Assembly: GCA_013396995.1 (NCBI GenBank) | Contig: VWZP01005794.1 | Span: forward strand, 2,181,355-2,245,354 | From: Dicaeum eximium | Taxonomy: Eukaryota; Chordata; Aves; Passeriformes; Dicaeidae | Reading direction: 5' to 3' | DNA: 64,000 bases | Part shown: positions 36,940 to 50,289 of the stretch, in pieces | Numbering within the stretch: the first letter of the stretch is position 1 | Layout: every line of letters begins with the position of its first letter | Translations under genes and position numbers: made by a program | The notes under the pieces: model-generated | What the model was told of the DNA's origin: nothing | The model's database searches: none | What the model saw: the letters and a program-made list of their open reading frames with translations, nothing else

Positions 36940-38600
36940 GCTTCCCTGCATATCTGAAATTAGGAGTCATTGTTTCTTCTCGTTATGATAGTCATTTAAC
37001 CTCAGAAAGTTACAGCCAAAATTGGTTTGTGTTTTAAGTCAAAATGAAGGGGTTAGCAAATACTTAGTGTTTGTTTTGTATTTTCACAGCAAAATAAAAT
37101 AAAGTTCAAAAGTAATAATTTTCAAAAAGCTAAAATCCAGCCAAAATTACAGGGATAAACCCAGAGAAGCTATACAGCTTTTCAATAATTTAGTATTTAT
37201 TTTGACAAGTGATCAAACCAAGGGCTATTGGAAGAAAATATATAAGAAGATTTTCTTAAATAAATAAAATTTTTAAAACCTACAAATTACATAAATTTCT
37301 AAGTATTCTCTAAGCACATGGTATATGATGTGAAACAAGAGTTCATTGCCATCAAAGCTTGTAATGAAAGCAATATATTCTATCTTCTTCCATTTCAGAT
37401 ATCATTGGAAAAATTTGAAGAAGTTGATAAATAGATTAAACTGGATTTGAAGACATTATTAGTTTTTTTCCCCATAAGGTTTGATTTCTCTGGTGCAAAA
37501 CAATAATTCAAAATAAACTTAAAAAAACCTAGTTGTAATAATATATATAAATGTTATACAAAAAAGTTCCACTGAACTTTGATGGATGCATTGTTCAGAG
37601 TGTAATACAGAGTATATAAGAGATACTACAACTGAACTCCAAAGGAAACAAGCCCGTACACAGTAGGGCTTCTTGTGTTATTGAGAAGGATATAATGCTT
37701 CTCCCACAATCTACAAACTATTTTATTGTCAGTGCTGACAATTAGACTGGAACTACCATAAATAGATGCATCTTAATTGCCTGGCTTGATCATATATTAA
37801 AGCATATCTTTAGGTCTCAACATACGTGTGTGTTTTCAAAGACTCAATATCTAGGGGCAGACTGCCCTCAGCCATCTGTGCATACAGGTTTATTTAATGG
37901 GTACTTTCATCAGGGACGTTCTGAACAAAAGACAAAAGCATGCACCTTTTTCAGGACAAAACCTTTTCAGCCAGGACCGCAGTGTTCATATGGTGTGGGC
38001 ACATCACCTTGGATCCAGAACATGCATTTTCTCATTAGCTATTCCATCTTTGTAAGTAAGGTCCTAAATTCAATAACTCTCACTGGCAGGCCAATTTGTT
38101 TTTAACAGCTACTCTCTTTGCAAGACACCTTGTACCGCAGTCATGGGGTTTTATTCACTTGAATCATATGGCTAAATATAATTATAGCTGTCAGTTACTT
38201 TGTACTTTCAAACACACAGAAAATGTCTTACATTGTATATAAGGCACCATTAGTGGAATTGTTTCCTTCCTAATTGGCAGAGGTTGGAAGTGTACTTCAT
38301 GCTTTCTGGGTTTCTTCTGTGCTTGCCCTCCCCCCATACTTTTCTTCAAAAAAAAAAAAAGCAAGCATTAATTTTATCCAATGACATTTATATGTAAATA
38401 CTTCAAAGAGCTGGCAGTGCCAACCGGAATATGGACTATAATAATCTGATGTAAGGCATTAAACCTCCAGAAAACCTGATTTATTTATGCAATCTTTGAC
38501 AAGGTTAACCTTAAATTCTTCACTAATCTGTGGGAGAGCTTAAACAGAAAAGGTAAACCACTTCCTCATCAAGACTAACCTACAGCTACCCTGGTTAGGA
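36940..38600. other. AT-rich unique non-coding sequence
   Basis: No gene recognised. The open frame 37830-38105 (plus, 91 codons) has no recognisable family. A poly-A run of about 13 lies near 38348. Confidence 0.5.
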
Positions 38601-39360
38601 CAGTCTGAAATGTGCCCTCAGTTAAGGGAGCCAAATTCAGAGCTCCTGCACCCTCACTCTGGGCTACAGTGAAGAACAGGAATATATGTGGGGATGGGAG
38701 GAGAGGAAAGTGGGATTGCCTGGAGTGGGATTTCTCCTTTCCCTGCACAGTTCAAAGAGATAAATGAGCCCTGAATGAATCTTGGAAAGCAAAAGTCGCC
38801 CTAACCTTCCGCTAATGAAGCTGTCCTCTTAAAGCTACTGCCTAATTACCTTACATCTCGTAGACACAATGTCACTCCAGGGGCCTTTAAAATACAGTCT
38901 TTCCCTTTATTCCTCAAGCCTGGAGGTGACAGAGGTATTTGGCATTTATTAAACCCTAGAAATGAGGCATGAGCTAGTCTGCTTCCATTTACACATCTGC
39001 ACTCCTTTTCCTAAGCCCACAGAGGCACCTCCTGGCACCCAGTGGGGCATTTTATGAGCTGGCCTGGAGCTTACCCTTGCTCTCAGTCTCCCTGGATTGC
39101 TTCCCAAACACATTGGCAGAAGGCACCTCCCAGTGAATGAGCAGGGAGTTTTCAGCCTTAGTCAGGTTTGTCCACACACTCGATAGTCATCTCACCAGCG
39201 TTTAGGTGCGTTGTTCAAATTTACTTTCAGAGTCATCGCTTATTATGAATTTTCCTCCTTCCCTCTCTTCTTGCAGAACGTCTGAATGCCTACTCTGTTT
39301 CAAGCAGCAAGGAATCATCCACTGGCTGGGGCTTGGGAGGGTGGTTGGGTGAGTTTTTTG
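38601..39360. other. GC-richer, low-repeat stretch with a possible exon
   Basis: Compared with its neighbours this stretch is richer in G and C and free of simple repeats. Near its right end, 39277-39348 is flanked by a strong acceptor-like signal and a strong donor-like signal (see findings). It might be conserved non-coding DNA or contain an exon, but without a comparison I cannot show either. Confidence 0.3.
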
Positions 39361-40670
39361 GTTTGGGTTTTCTCTTTTTCCCTCCGGTTTTTCATGTGTG
39401 AGAGCAGATTTGGGATATATCTATGAGTTTGCAACATTGTGTCAGCTCCCACCAGATGTGTCACCAAGCACATATAGCTTCAATGATTATTAAATGTTTC
39501 CAATACATTTAATAACCTTAGGGATTTGTTTCTTAGGTTTGTTTCTTAGGAAACAATCATTCCTTGGAGAATATGTTACAACAAACTAACCTCCAGATTT
39601 CTTTCATAAACCTGTGATTCAATAATGATATCAGAGCTGATACAGCTTACCTCTGTAGTGGTAATTTTATTTACTTGATATTTTTAAAATATACTTTCTA
39701 GAAACTCTAGAACCTGGTAGTGATTGCAAAATTGCATAAAAAGTTTTGAACAGATGGTTCTCCCAACTTGCTGGCTATCAAATTCATATATCATCACCTT
39801 CTCAGAGGTGGTTAATATAAAATAGAAATGTTCAGCAGTGTTTAATAACCATTGGCTCCACATACTATATTAAGAATATGAAGACAGCTTTCAGCAGCAA
39901 AGTATTTGCAAATAGTTTTGATCTCTCGAGAGCAATAGCCTCAACTGCTACAGTGAATTTAAATTAGATTCACAAGATTTTAAGGGAGTCAAAATGCTAC
40001 AGGAAATCTTACCTAAAGAATAAGGATCTTGCAGTAAAAGATAATATTAGATTATTAAATTATTTTTCTTTGTGAAATATTCCTGTAGAATGAGAGACTT
40101 CACACAGCAGTTCATACACCTAATGACTACTCCCTCAGTTTTGCAAAAGAATTTCAATAATGTATTGCAGGTGAATATAAAGTACCATAACTACTACAAA
40201 TTTTTATTCACTTAAAATAAAACACCTGTACTATGCAATTCAGAAGTTAAATATTGCAAAATGACAGTTTTCTACAATTATTGAAAATTCTGAATTACGT
40301 TGCCAGACTCCATCTGGATCCTAATTTAAGAATTCATACATCAAAGACATTCCAACTGAAAAAACCCACATCATGAAGCTTATGAAGGCTTAATGGTATA
40401 TGAAAAATATACCAGGTATAGGAAAAATCTATAGCAAATGTAATTTGGAACAGCTCTATTGCTGAGGTGAGACACGGCCTTGCTTCCTAGAGGCAAAAAA
40501 GTCTTCTCACTTTTTAAGCTAGGTCAGAGAATACAACTGAAATTCATTCATCTTTTTTTTGAGAAATGCAGTGGAGGTATTTTCTTCAAGGTATATGACC
40601 TCTATAATGGGTCTAGCAACACTGTACCATAGCAAAATGTATTTTAAGAAGTAATTTAAAAAGTAAAATA
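39361..40670. other. AT-rich unique non-coding sequence
   Basis: Nothing identifiable apart from a local duplication of TTTGTTTCTTAGG near 39525-39550. Confidence 0.55.
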
Positions 40671-40671
40671 T

Positions 40672-40772
40672 AGTGGAAGGTGTTCCTGCCCATGGCAGGG
40701 GAGTTGGAGCTAGGTGACCTTTGAAGTCCTTTTAAACCCAAACCATTTCATGATTCTATGATTCTGTGATGA
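40672..40772 (+). mobile_element. short CR1 3' tail
   Basis: GTGGAAGGTGTTCCTGCCCA, TGGCAGGGGAGTTGGAGCTA and the clean octamer tail CATGATTCTATGATTCTGTG match the last 100 bases of CR1. It closely parallels the end of the 10446-11060 copy, so it belongs to the same or a sister subfamily. Confidence 0.92.
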
Positions 40773-43700
40773 TGATAAACTTCCAGTCTAGTGTCCCATA
40801 TACAGAAGTATCAGGCAACCTGAAAAAAATAGGAACCTTTAATCTCTCTAAGTGATGTGAAGATCAAAAAGATTTCAAATTAACCATTCTTTGATGAAAG
40901 ATTAACTTCATCAAGAACTACTTCAGGAATGTTTTTCAAAATAGTCACACATTCCAGATAGCAAATCAGTACATAAAATATTAAAGTTCATAGAAAGAGA
41001 AAAAATAATAATAATTGCCTAAAAGATCACAGGGAAGGGTCTATAAAACTGGTAAAATATACAAGTAAGCATCTTAATTTCTGTGTACAACCCAAACAAT
41101 CTAGAGGCAAACGATTCACTGGTTTGCACATACTTACCAAAAGAAAATATCATTTGCTGATTTAACACAGCATTTTATTCTTTCTAAGAACAGGGAGAGA
41201 TATAGTATTGCAACTCACACATTATCTGTCCACAAGAAAAAATCTGAATTTCCTATTAGTCAGGTATCTTACTGAGACTAAAATCTTTTTCTCTAAGTAA
41301 GAAAAAAAAATATTTTCATTACAGATAGAATTGAGATTACATGAAAATTTGTTTGATTAAATGTTTGTAACATAAAAATGAGTTAATGAATTAGGAAAAA
41401 ATAGGAAATCCTATGAGACGCTAGCCTAAGAATTAAAAAGTAATTTAAAAAAATCCAGAAATAGTCTTGTCTATTGCTAAAGTGGGAAAACAGATAAGGA
41501 ATACATGAGGGCATTGAATATAATATTTACAAATGTTTATGTGAAGCTGCAAAATGAAACTACAGAATTTCAAAGAAAAATAGATTTTAAAATAATTCAG
41601 CTTTTAAATTAAAAAATAAATGAAAATGTTCTTCCCAACACCTGCATGCGGGATAAATTTGCATGTATAAGAAGCCAGAAGCAGATCAGAGGAGATCTTC
41701 ACCAGGACGTGTGTTTGCAGTCTTGGGCACACGCTGTAGTAGCTTTGCCCCTCTGCCCCTCTGCCCCTTTGCCCCAGGCTTTAGGGCTGATCATCAGCCT
41801 GGGAACTCCTCACCTCTCAGAATTTGGGCATAGACTCTGCGGTGTCCCTGAAACAGCCTTAACAAAAGAATCTTGCCATGCAGAGCAGCAGGGAGGATGG
41901 GAAAAACATTTAGGATCTATTTTAGGGAGTTCTGAGTTTTGCCTGCCTCTTGATGCCATGGCAGCAGGATGCACCGAGTTCTGATCAGCTCCTGTCATCA
42001 GTCTCTCAAGCACTGGTGCTCTTCAGAAGGGTTTGATTGTGAATGAAGTGTTGGCAATCAGCTGGGTCCCTTGAGGCTGACCGTGACTAAAGAGACACTC
42101 TGGTGCAGAACATGCAAACACTTCACAGATGACTTACAATCCATGAGACATGTTTTGGGAATCCTTAAATAAAGCTTACACTGCTTTAAATTGATGAAAA
42201 TAACGTGAGGTGTCAGTCACAAAGTAAAGCTACGTCCGTGTTCTTTAGAAAAGCGCTTTAATTCAACTGTTCCAAATCAGTAGATCAGGCAGTGTTGCAA
42301 CTCCTAAATATTTTTATCGTTTTCATTTACACTGAAGTCCACTTTGGTAATTAAAACTTATTTAATGATTCCAGTGATCAAGCAGTCATGGATGAAAAAA
42401 ACAAAAATCCAGCAGCTTATTCTAGTTATTTGAGATTAATTTCTTAACTCAAGGCATTAGATCCCTTTTTTGAACCTGAACACCCAGATTAATACTTTAG
42501 TGACAGTAAAGCAGACAGTATAAACATGCCCTAGAGCTTTTACCATGAATCAAACTTGGTTTTCTGATCTTACCAGCATGAACAGCTTGTAAATGCTGTT
42601 CCCAAAAGACTGTAGCTGTCTTACGGCTGGATAATATTCTGCCTGGGAGCCTCCGTCTGGAACTGCTGACAGGGTTTCTTGCCAGTACATTTCTTAAAGC
42701 TTAAATATCCATTTAACTGTGACTGACTAGTTGGGATACAAAATGACCACCAAGATGACTTCAGAGTACTCTTTTCCATTTCTCTTTGAATAAATAAAAT
42801 TCTTCCTGGTATTCTCCACAGAGAAATAAAAAGAACAAGTTCTAAGCTTTTAAGTTTCGCTTCTCTTTCTTTACTTTCCTTCAAGGAATCAGCCTTTGAA
42901 AATGCTAAGGGAAGTATCCCTCAAGGATAGACAGGAGTTAGAATGGTCTCTTCTCCCGTTCTAAGCTGAGAAAGGGCAGGCATCCTATCACCATGAGACC
43001 TTTCTCCCACGGGCCATTTATGTTAAATGAAAGCACTAGAAAACACAAGTAAAAAAGTACTGCATTTCTGTAAACTGGCCAGACATGGAAGCTGGTAAAT
43101 GAGCCTAGCCATGAATGCCATCAAAGTGACTATGGTATCATCAATAATCATTCAGAAGAAAGTGGAAAAATTGTTGAAAGACTAACAAAGTAGAATGTGT
43201 CTATTCTGTGTGTTTAGATTAAATAAACAATAAATGAAAGAAAATGAAAGAGGATAGTCACAGCAGGTTGCCATTAGGAAGATGTAACCATTTAGATAGA
43301 ACACTCTGTTGAAAGATCACAAAATAAAACAGGTGGGTTGGTTGTTTGGGCTTGTTTATTTGCCCAGTTTTTAAAGAAGAATGCCAATCTCTGCATAAAA
43401 GATGAAAAAGACACCATCAGGCACAGGATTTAAGTGAAGAAATGATCTAAAGGAAAACATCAAATGCTGGAAATCAACAGAATAAACAAACAACCAAGTG
43501 AATTTCAGCAGAAAAATACTTACAATGATAGAACAACAAGAACAGCAAGACTCATAGTCATGGCCAAGAGTCATTTATGGTCAAGCACAAGTGAAAGAAA
43601 GGACAAGCTGGAAACAAGGGGTAAAAAAATAAAAAGGATGCAATTGTTTAACTACTTGGGCTATAATGAGCATAGGACAGAAATTACAATTAGTAGGAGA

Positions 43701-44515
43701 AAGTCTGTGCTAGAAAAATCGTGGTTTGATTACAAAATCAAATACGGAAACTGAGGAAATCTGATTTACGCACAGTTGTCTCTTATGTGTCTATACTTCA
43801 CTACATGTATCAGGCACCATATTTAAAAGAAAACCAGCATGAAAAATGATTGAGAACTATCAGATTGACTCCAACAAGTACATGTTTGCTGCAGCTTTGG
43901 CTTTGTGCATATATACAGATCCTCAAGCAGATTTATTTTCGTAATTTAAACTTTTGTGAGGTTGCTTTTCTCACACATTCTTTCACTACAGTTTTTCCTT
44001 CTGTTTTTTTTTTTCCTTCTATAAGACTCCCTAGCTTTTGGGTTTGAGGAAGAAAAAATTATATCATACATGTAACTTTTTGTATATTTATAAACACATA
44101 CTTGGGCCCTGCCAGCAGTGTAAAATAAATTCATTCTACTTAAATCACATGCCGGCCTGTTTTATGTTATCAGATTGTTGCCTCTATGAGATATGGAACT
44201 ACTGAGGGGACCTCAATAAAGGTTCCTCTTTATTATTTGGTAATAAAGTGGAACAGGCCACTGGAACTACATATTGAATGAAGAGAGGCAGTTCAGAGCA
44301 TGACACAAAAACAGGTGTTACATATATAACAATTATCCCTTTAAACCTGTTCTGACCACTGAATTAAAAGAATATTGATATAATACAGTTCCAATTACAG
44401 AAAATCTGCCTGTCCTGTGGAAATGTAATAGAATAGTTCATCCTTCTTAATCCGTGGAGTACTTATATGTCTCTCTCCCCTCTTTTCCAATTTCCTCCCA
44501 GTTGATTCGGATATT
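40773..44515. other. mostly AT-rich non-coding sequence with a moderately GC-rich patch
   Basis: No gene recognised. At about 41640-42030 the sequence is GC-richer, with a CTGCCCCT triplication near 41748-41775 and open frames of up to 112 codons (plus 41646-41984) of no known family. The minus frame 42621-42884 and plus frame 43464-43754 are Lys/Ser/Arg-rich and also unrecognised. Confidence 0.45.
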
Positions 44516-44524
44516 TCTGGTACT

Positions 44525-44640
44525 GAGGTGCTCAGAACTGTACACAATAATAGATGTGTAGTCTAGCCAGTGAAATAGGGTCTGTCATCTCTGAACAGTG
44601 ACGTGATGCCCTTCTTCTGCAGGCAGCATTAATTATCATA
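44525..44640 (-). mobile_element. probable decayed CR1 fragment
   Basis: GGTGCTCAGAACTGTACACA followed by AATAGATGTGTAGTCTAGCC and AGTG resembles the plus-strand appearance of antisense CR1 ORF2 (compare CCCAGAACTGGACACAGCAC...GATGTGGCCTCACCAGTG at 26595-26637). It is much more diverged than the other copies and its ends cannot be set. An old insertion is the simplest reading. Confidence 0.5.
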
Positions 44641-44644
44641 CATC

Positions 44645-47600
44645 TTAGTGGGAAGAAATCTCATCATGCCATTTTGGCATCCCACCCTGAATATCACTGC
44701 AATCAGAGCAGTGTAAAAAGGACGAGCATCCAACAAGAACTTGAAACATTGGGATATTTTAAAATGTATTTATTAGTACACTGTTTAATATGCATGTAAG
44801 TGGATACAGATGTCAGTTTCTCTGTGCTACATAAATTTAGGAGATGAATATTTTTAATTTTGCTTTTGACAGCTTTTATTCACAAGATTCCAGATTGTCT
44901 CTATATATGGAAATATTAAATGATATTAGGAAATTGTGCAAAGATATCTTTAGTGTGCACAGTTAATATTTCTGTCATGATTAAAACACCTCTTTAAAAG
45001 TATATCATCAGGTCAGAAAATGGGTGTAAATGTACAATATGTGAATGACTGTCTAGACCCAGTCAACATCCTATAAAAATCAGCACAAACACTACTGTTG
45101 CCAACAGAATATTTAGACTTGTACTCCATATCATAGCATTTCATAAGTGCATTAGAAGGTAACTGCTTTTTTGCCTACTCAAATAGTGATGCTGTTAGAT
45201 CCCTATTCCTCTTACAATAAACAGGTATTTGCCTTCAGCAATCCTTTCCCCAATGCTCAAAAAACCCCCAAAATGAAAACAAAACATACAGGCAGGCCCT
45301 CCAAATCAAGATAATGTTGAGAAATCTTTTAATGTAATATTTGCAATGCTGTTCTGAAATACTCTGGCATATTAAAATGCTTCAAGGTAAACAGTAAATA
45401 TTTTTCCTACTGATTTCACTACATAAATTCTCTATTCCTATGAAATTTTTCACTCCCTTAATTTCTGGTGCTGGAATCACTAACATCCTTAAATTTACTT
45501 GCTGTGTTTTTTTCTTTTCTATTTTAGAGTAAAAACATTTTCCACAGAATCTAGGAAGTATCTGGAGTATATCTTAGTTAAAATTAAAATAAGGCATTAA
45601 TGTCGGTGCTGCAAGATGTTAACAATGTTTAAAACCAAAATTTCCAGAACTTCCTAAATATGCTCTAAGTGGAATTCTCAGCTTTGGAGACACTTCTTAA
45701 AATGAAATCCTATCAATTCCTGTCTGAACACACATCATTATGAGTGAATGCATACTGACCTGGGGGAAGGTTATTACCTAAACTTTATAATCAGAAAATT
45801 GATCAATTCTCATTCAGTCTCACTCTGTTACCTATTACCTGTCTGCAGAGTTGATAAGACATGCAAGAGTACAAAGGTGGGTTTTATCAGTTACTTGAAT
45901 AGTACCTTTTAGGAGTTTTTAAAACATTTTCTCTTCCCTGTATTAACACAAAGAAAGGGGCATTTTATTTTAACACTGTTATTAGTTGTCTGTTATTTAC
46001 AACATGTGGCACCAGAAAAAATGCAGTTTGAAAATAATGATATTATAGAAGTCCTTACGCCAACATTATATGAACTTAGAATGTTGTTGGAAAAAGGAGC
46101 TCTGTGATATATGACTTTCCACTCTATTTTAGTTACAAAACATGAATGACATTTTATATTAAATGTTAAAATAATCCCGTATGGATTACAGATTTCTCCC
46201 ATGTATTTGATCCTTTCAAATTTGGAAGTAACTACATCTGAAATACACCCACACACTTCAGCAGCTTTTTCCATGCAAATTTATAGTCAGAAATATGTCT
46301 GAAAATTACACATATATAGAAATACTGCATTCTGCTTGTAAGCCTTTTCATCTCAAAGGAGCTCCATGGAAGAATCACACCTGTCTTCTTTATTACAGTG
46401 TAATAAATGAGTAATTACTCAAAGGGACTCCAGAGAAATCAGTCAAAGTAATTTATAAAGTTATACTCAACTTATTTTTAAGTGTCTAAAGCTGTTATTG
46501 TGAAATATGTTAAGTGCAAATGCCAGGCGGAAAACTCTCTACAGAAAGCCAATAAATATTAAATAAATAGTCTGTATCACTTTTACCAGCGTCTAATTTG
46601 TAGAAACCACTGTCTAACTGTTACAGATATTTCATTTTCTGCTCTGCAAAGTATGTTCAAACATATCAGAAAAAAACATACAACTTCTGGTTTTGCAAGA
46701 ACAGTTAATGTTAGCAAAAGTTAGTAGGTTCCATCTACTTCCATGGAAAATTATTAACCCTTGAAATAATTTTATTACATGTTCTCAGACATTAGTGCAA
46801 CATACAGACGTGCATTATAATTTATTTATTCTCTTCTGCTTTATTCCTTCGTGCATTTTGTTTCAATTTTTAAAGTATTCCATATTTACTATTTAACTAT
46901 TACCAATTTAACTATTCCATATTACCTCCTTGAAATGAGCTTGATGGTTTAAAAATATTTAACTCTCTGTACAGTAAAGTACAGATGATTACCATTAAAT
47001 CCATTCCATTAATAGTTGTTCTATTTATAGATAATTGATATAAAGGAACTTCTTGGGACATCCAAAGTGTAATTTTCAGTAAAACTTCCCATCGACATTA
47101 AATATTAATTACTTCATATTATTAGAGATTTTTTTTTCTTTAAAATCTGCCGATTGACATGTAAATTGGACTGAATATGCCTCATTCCTATGAAACCTTC
47201 TAAGTCTGGCATATCCTCAAGTGCACTCTACAGCTGTCAGGATTTTTACAGATTTCCTGAGAATAATTTTGCTAATTTTTTGGCACTTTGGGATGTGGAT
47301 TTTTTCAAGCATAATATTTTAAAGTTAAAATCCAGACAGAGTAGTCTGAACTTCAGGATTTTCCAGTAAATAAGCTGAACAGCATGGGAGGAAAGTAGGT
47401 TTTAACATCACCTATTATTTATAAATTTATTGTCAGGTATTGTATGAGACTTAAACAAGTGCAAATCAAAACCCTACATTGGTAGTGAGACTTGAAAAAA
47501 AAGACACAAGTGTGGCCTACTATCACAGAAACACCTAAGAATTAAATGCAGATTTTATTTTTTGCTGTCTCTGCTAACCTACAGCAATAAAAGTAACATT

Positions 47601-49530
47601 TTACACAGAAAAATGTTGTATTTATTGCCTTTAAAGACTACCACCTGAATTACATTTTTGCCTGTCTTCAAGCACCCACATTTCCAAGGCAGAAGCTTAG
47701 ACTCTGTAACTCATCAGTGGACATGGAAATTCATCTCCAAAGGACAAATAGAAAATGATGACTGAGCGATATTTCTGGATATTTCTGGACTTTTGCCTGC
47801 ACCTTGTGTGCTGTGTAAGGTTACTGAGGGGGTTACTTAACATGAAGTTTTTTGTACCAGGTCACACCGTGCCCATTAGTTTCTGAGAGTGATCAACAGC
47901 AGGTCATTAGAAAGCAGTTCAAGAGTAGGACAAATTGAAAGAAGTACTTTAATGTTTAATTCTTCCAGTCATTTGCTTCTTCAGAACCTTTGCAGCTAGA
48001 AGTAGCATCTTTCTATTTTCCTTACATTAGCTTGTATGTAGAGTTTTTGAACCCCATAGGATCTTGGCAGAGTTACAGAGTTTAACTGTGCACCCCTTGA
48101 GAAGTTACACTTTTTTGAGGGATTGAACTTGCCACCCAAAGTGTTTAAGCGATTTACAGCTGTGTGGCTGTATTCATGTTTCAGAATGTGGATCAGAAAT
48201 GTGCTTCTGAAGCAAATCTGATCATTCACACTTACCAAGTTAGATTTGACATGGCAGGGAGGACTCAATGAGCTCCTAGATTGCCTTTGAGCAGAGCTGC
48301 CCTGGAAGATGAGCCCTGTGAAGGCACTGAAATGGTTCCACCCACAAAACAGCATTGCCATCAGCTCACAGGACCCAGCTAGAGCTATGTTTCTACTATG
48401 CCGCATTTCTTGCTAATTTAAACATTGCTTACTCTACCTATGGAATTGTGGAATTACTTTTCATCCTCTTTTAGGGAGTCTTCCTTAATTTTGCAGTTAA
48501 ATACAGCAGTACTTTCATCAGATCACAGGTTACTACAACATGTCTTTCTGTACACTGGTTTAGTTCCCTCCCTGAGAATTAAATAGTATTTCCTGCCAGG
48601 AGAAGAATCTTAAAAGTCCACATATGCCCAGAATAAAGGATAACATCAGACATTTACTTTCCCTTTTTCTTCCCTTAGGGAGAAAAAGAGAACAGTATTA
48701 CTACTCCTTTTGTACTGAAAGTCACAGCTGGATTGGCTTCTAACTCAGAGGTCCAACCACAGTAACAGTTCCATTGCAATGACTGTTTGGATAGGGTGTC
48801 CAAGACATTTTGACACCTGTGACATGCTCTAGAGCTTTCTTTTTTTATTAATGTGACTTTAGAGATAAGACGCGGCAAATTCTAAGATTGCAAGCCATCT
48901 CACTACAGGGAGGCCAGTGATTTTTTAGGAAAGGAACTAGCTGCTGAATAGCTGAAAAATTCTTACAGGTGTACTACATTCTGTGGGCAAGAATATGTAC
49001 GTTTTCAAGGAAAAGAGAAGAAGTAAAAGCTCTGCAGCCTTCTTAAATACTACTTGATGAATTTTATCTCTTTCCACAATAACCAAATAGTCATCTTCCT
49101 TTCTTTCAATATTGACATCACATGTCACAGAATGCTGCAGAAAATGATAAACATTTTCATACATAATTTCACTTCTTCATTGATGTCATTCAGAAATTTC
49201 ATCCTTTGCTCAAGACTGAGGAAGACAAAATTATAAGAATTGTCATATGTATTAGGATGGTCGAGGTGCATTACGAGCAATAAATTCAACAGCAAGTTGA
49301 TCACTTGACCAGACCCTACAAATACATAGAAAAGACATCATGTCATATTTCTTCTACTTTTCACCAATTCATCAGGAGTAGCAAGATTACAAAAAAGGGA
49401 GAGATGCCAAAAGCATTTGTTGACGTTCAGCCTGCCATTACTCACAAAAGAAAATTAAGCCAGGTGATCACGTAATAATAAGGTGATACTGGCCTACTAA
49501 CTCTAAATACTACTATTTTTGGTGGTTATG
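44645..49530. other. AT-rich unique non-coding sequence
   Basis: No gene recognised. The minus frame 47996-48406 (136 codons) is the longest outside repeats, but it has no domain, no signal peptide and no convincing exon borders. I treat it as chance. No repeats of note. Confidence 0.5.
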
Positions 49531-49534
49531 CCTT

Positions 49535-49815
49535 TTCTTTTGTTGTTGGTTTTTGTTGCAGTTTTGGAGTTTTATCGGTCTTTTTTTTCTTTTTTTTTCC
49601 CCATTGTTTTTCTGTTTGGGTTTTGTTTGTGGGTTTGTTTTTTTTTTCTTCTAGTCTAAATATTTTGACATTTACACAGATCTTTTAGAGTTCTTTTTCC
49701 CCCTGATATCAGATGCAAAGGAAATTGTGTTAATGCAAAAGATTGAAGGAGAGAAACAACAAAAAAAAAAAAACCAAAACAAAACAAAACAAAAAAAACC
49801 AACAAAAAAAAAGGT
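49535..49815. repeat. T/G-rich tract followed by A/C-rich tract
   Basis: 49540-49650 is T-rich with TTTTGTTTG-type words. 49757-49813 is A-rich with CAAAACAAAAC-type words, its rough complement, about 110 bases further on. Both are low-complexity sequence; the open frames over them are not genes. Confidence 0.85.
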
Positions 49816-49879
49816 CGAGATAAAAATATTTCATTAGCCAGAAAAATGAAAGGAAAATAATAAGAGTTCTGGAATAATA

Positions 49880-50010
49880 GACAGGTGATTCAAAATGGAA
49901 GTGCTCATCATGTGCTGATGTATGCCCAGCCTGACCCTGAGCAGGAGGCTGCCACCCCCAGACCCCCAGACCCACTGCCCATTTTACTGGTCAGCATGGT
50001 CAGTGTGGTG
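49880..50010. other. GC-richer flank of the minisatellite
   Basis: The sequence before the array (CAGACCCCCAGACCC and neighbours), and that after it to about 50290, is GC-richer than the surroundings. No repeat family or gene is recognised in either flank. Confidence 0.4.
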
Positions 50011-50152
50011 CCATATGGCTTGGGATATCCCTTTGGTTTGGGATATATCTATATGATTTGGGATATCCCTTTGGTTTGGGATATATCCATATGGTTTGGG
50101 ATATCCCTTTGGTTTGGGATATATCCATATGGCTTGGGATATCCCTTTGGTC
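50011..50152. repeat. 38-bp minisatellite, about 3.5 copies
   Basis: Units run 50018-50055, 50056-50093, 50094-50131 and a partial unit 50132-50152. They are nearly identical; differences are single bases. Each unit has two related halves, one centred on the perfect palindrome GGGATATCCC and one on GGATATATCC, each preceded by TTT. The period is not a multiple of three, so the long plus frame across it (49885-50289) changes reading in each unit and is not a protein repeat. Confidence 0.97.
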
Positions 50153-50289
50153 AGGTGAGATCAGCTGACCCAGCTGCCTCCTCTCCCAGCATCTTGTACA
50201 CCCCTGGTCCCTCTGTGGGCAGGGCTGTAGGAAAAGCTGGAAAGTCCTTGCATCAGTGTCAGCCCTGCTCAGCACTGTTCTCATCCTAA

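Noticed and set aside
47996..48406. Minus-strand open frame of 136 codons as a possible gene
   Set aside because: No domain, signal peptide, splice context or family likeness could be seen; a frame of this length can arise by chance in 64 kb.
49885..50289. A repeated Tyr/Gly/Leu/Trp/Ile-rich protein of 134 codons
   Set aside because: The repeat period is 38 bp, so the reading frame changes from unit to unit; the apparent protein repeat is a by-product of the minisatellite.
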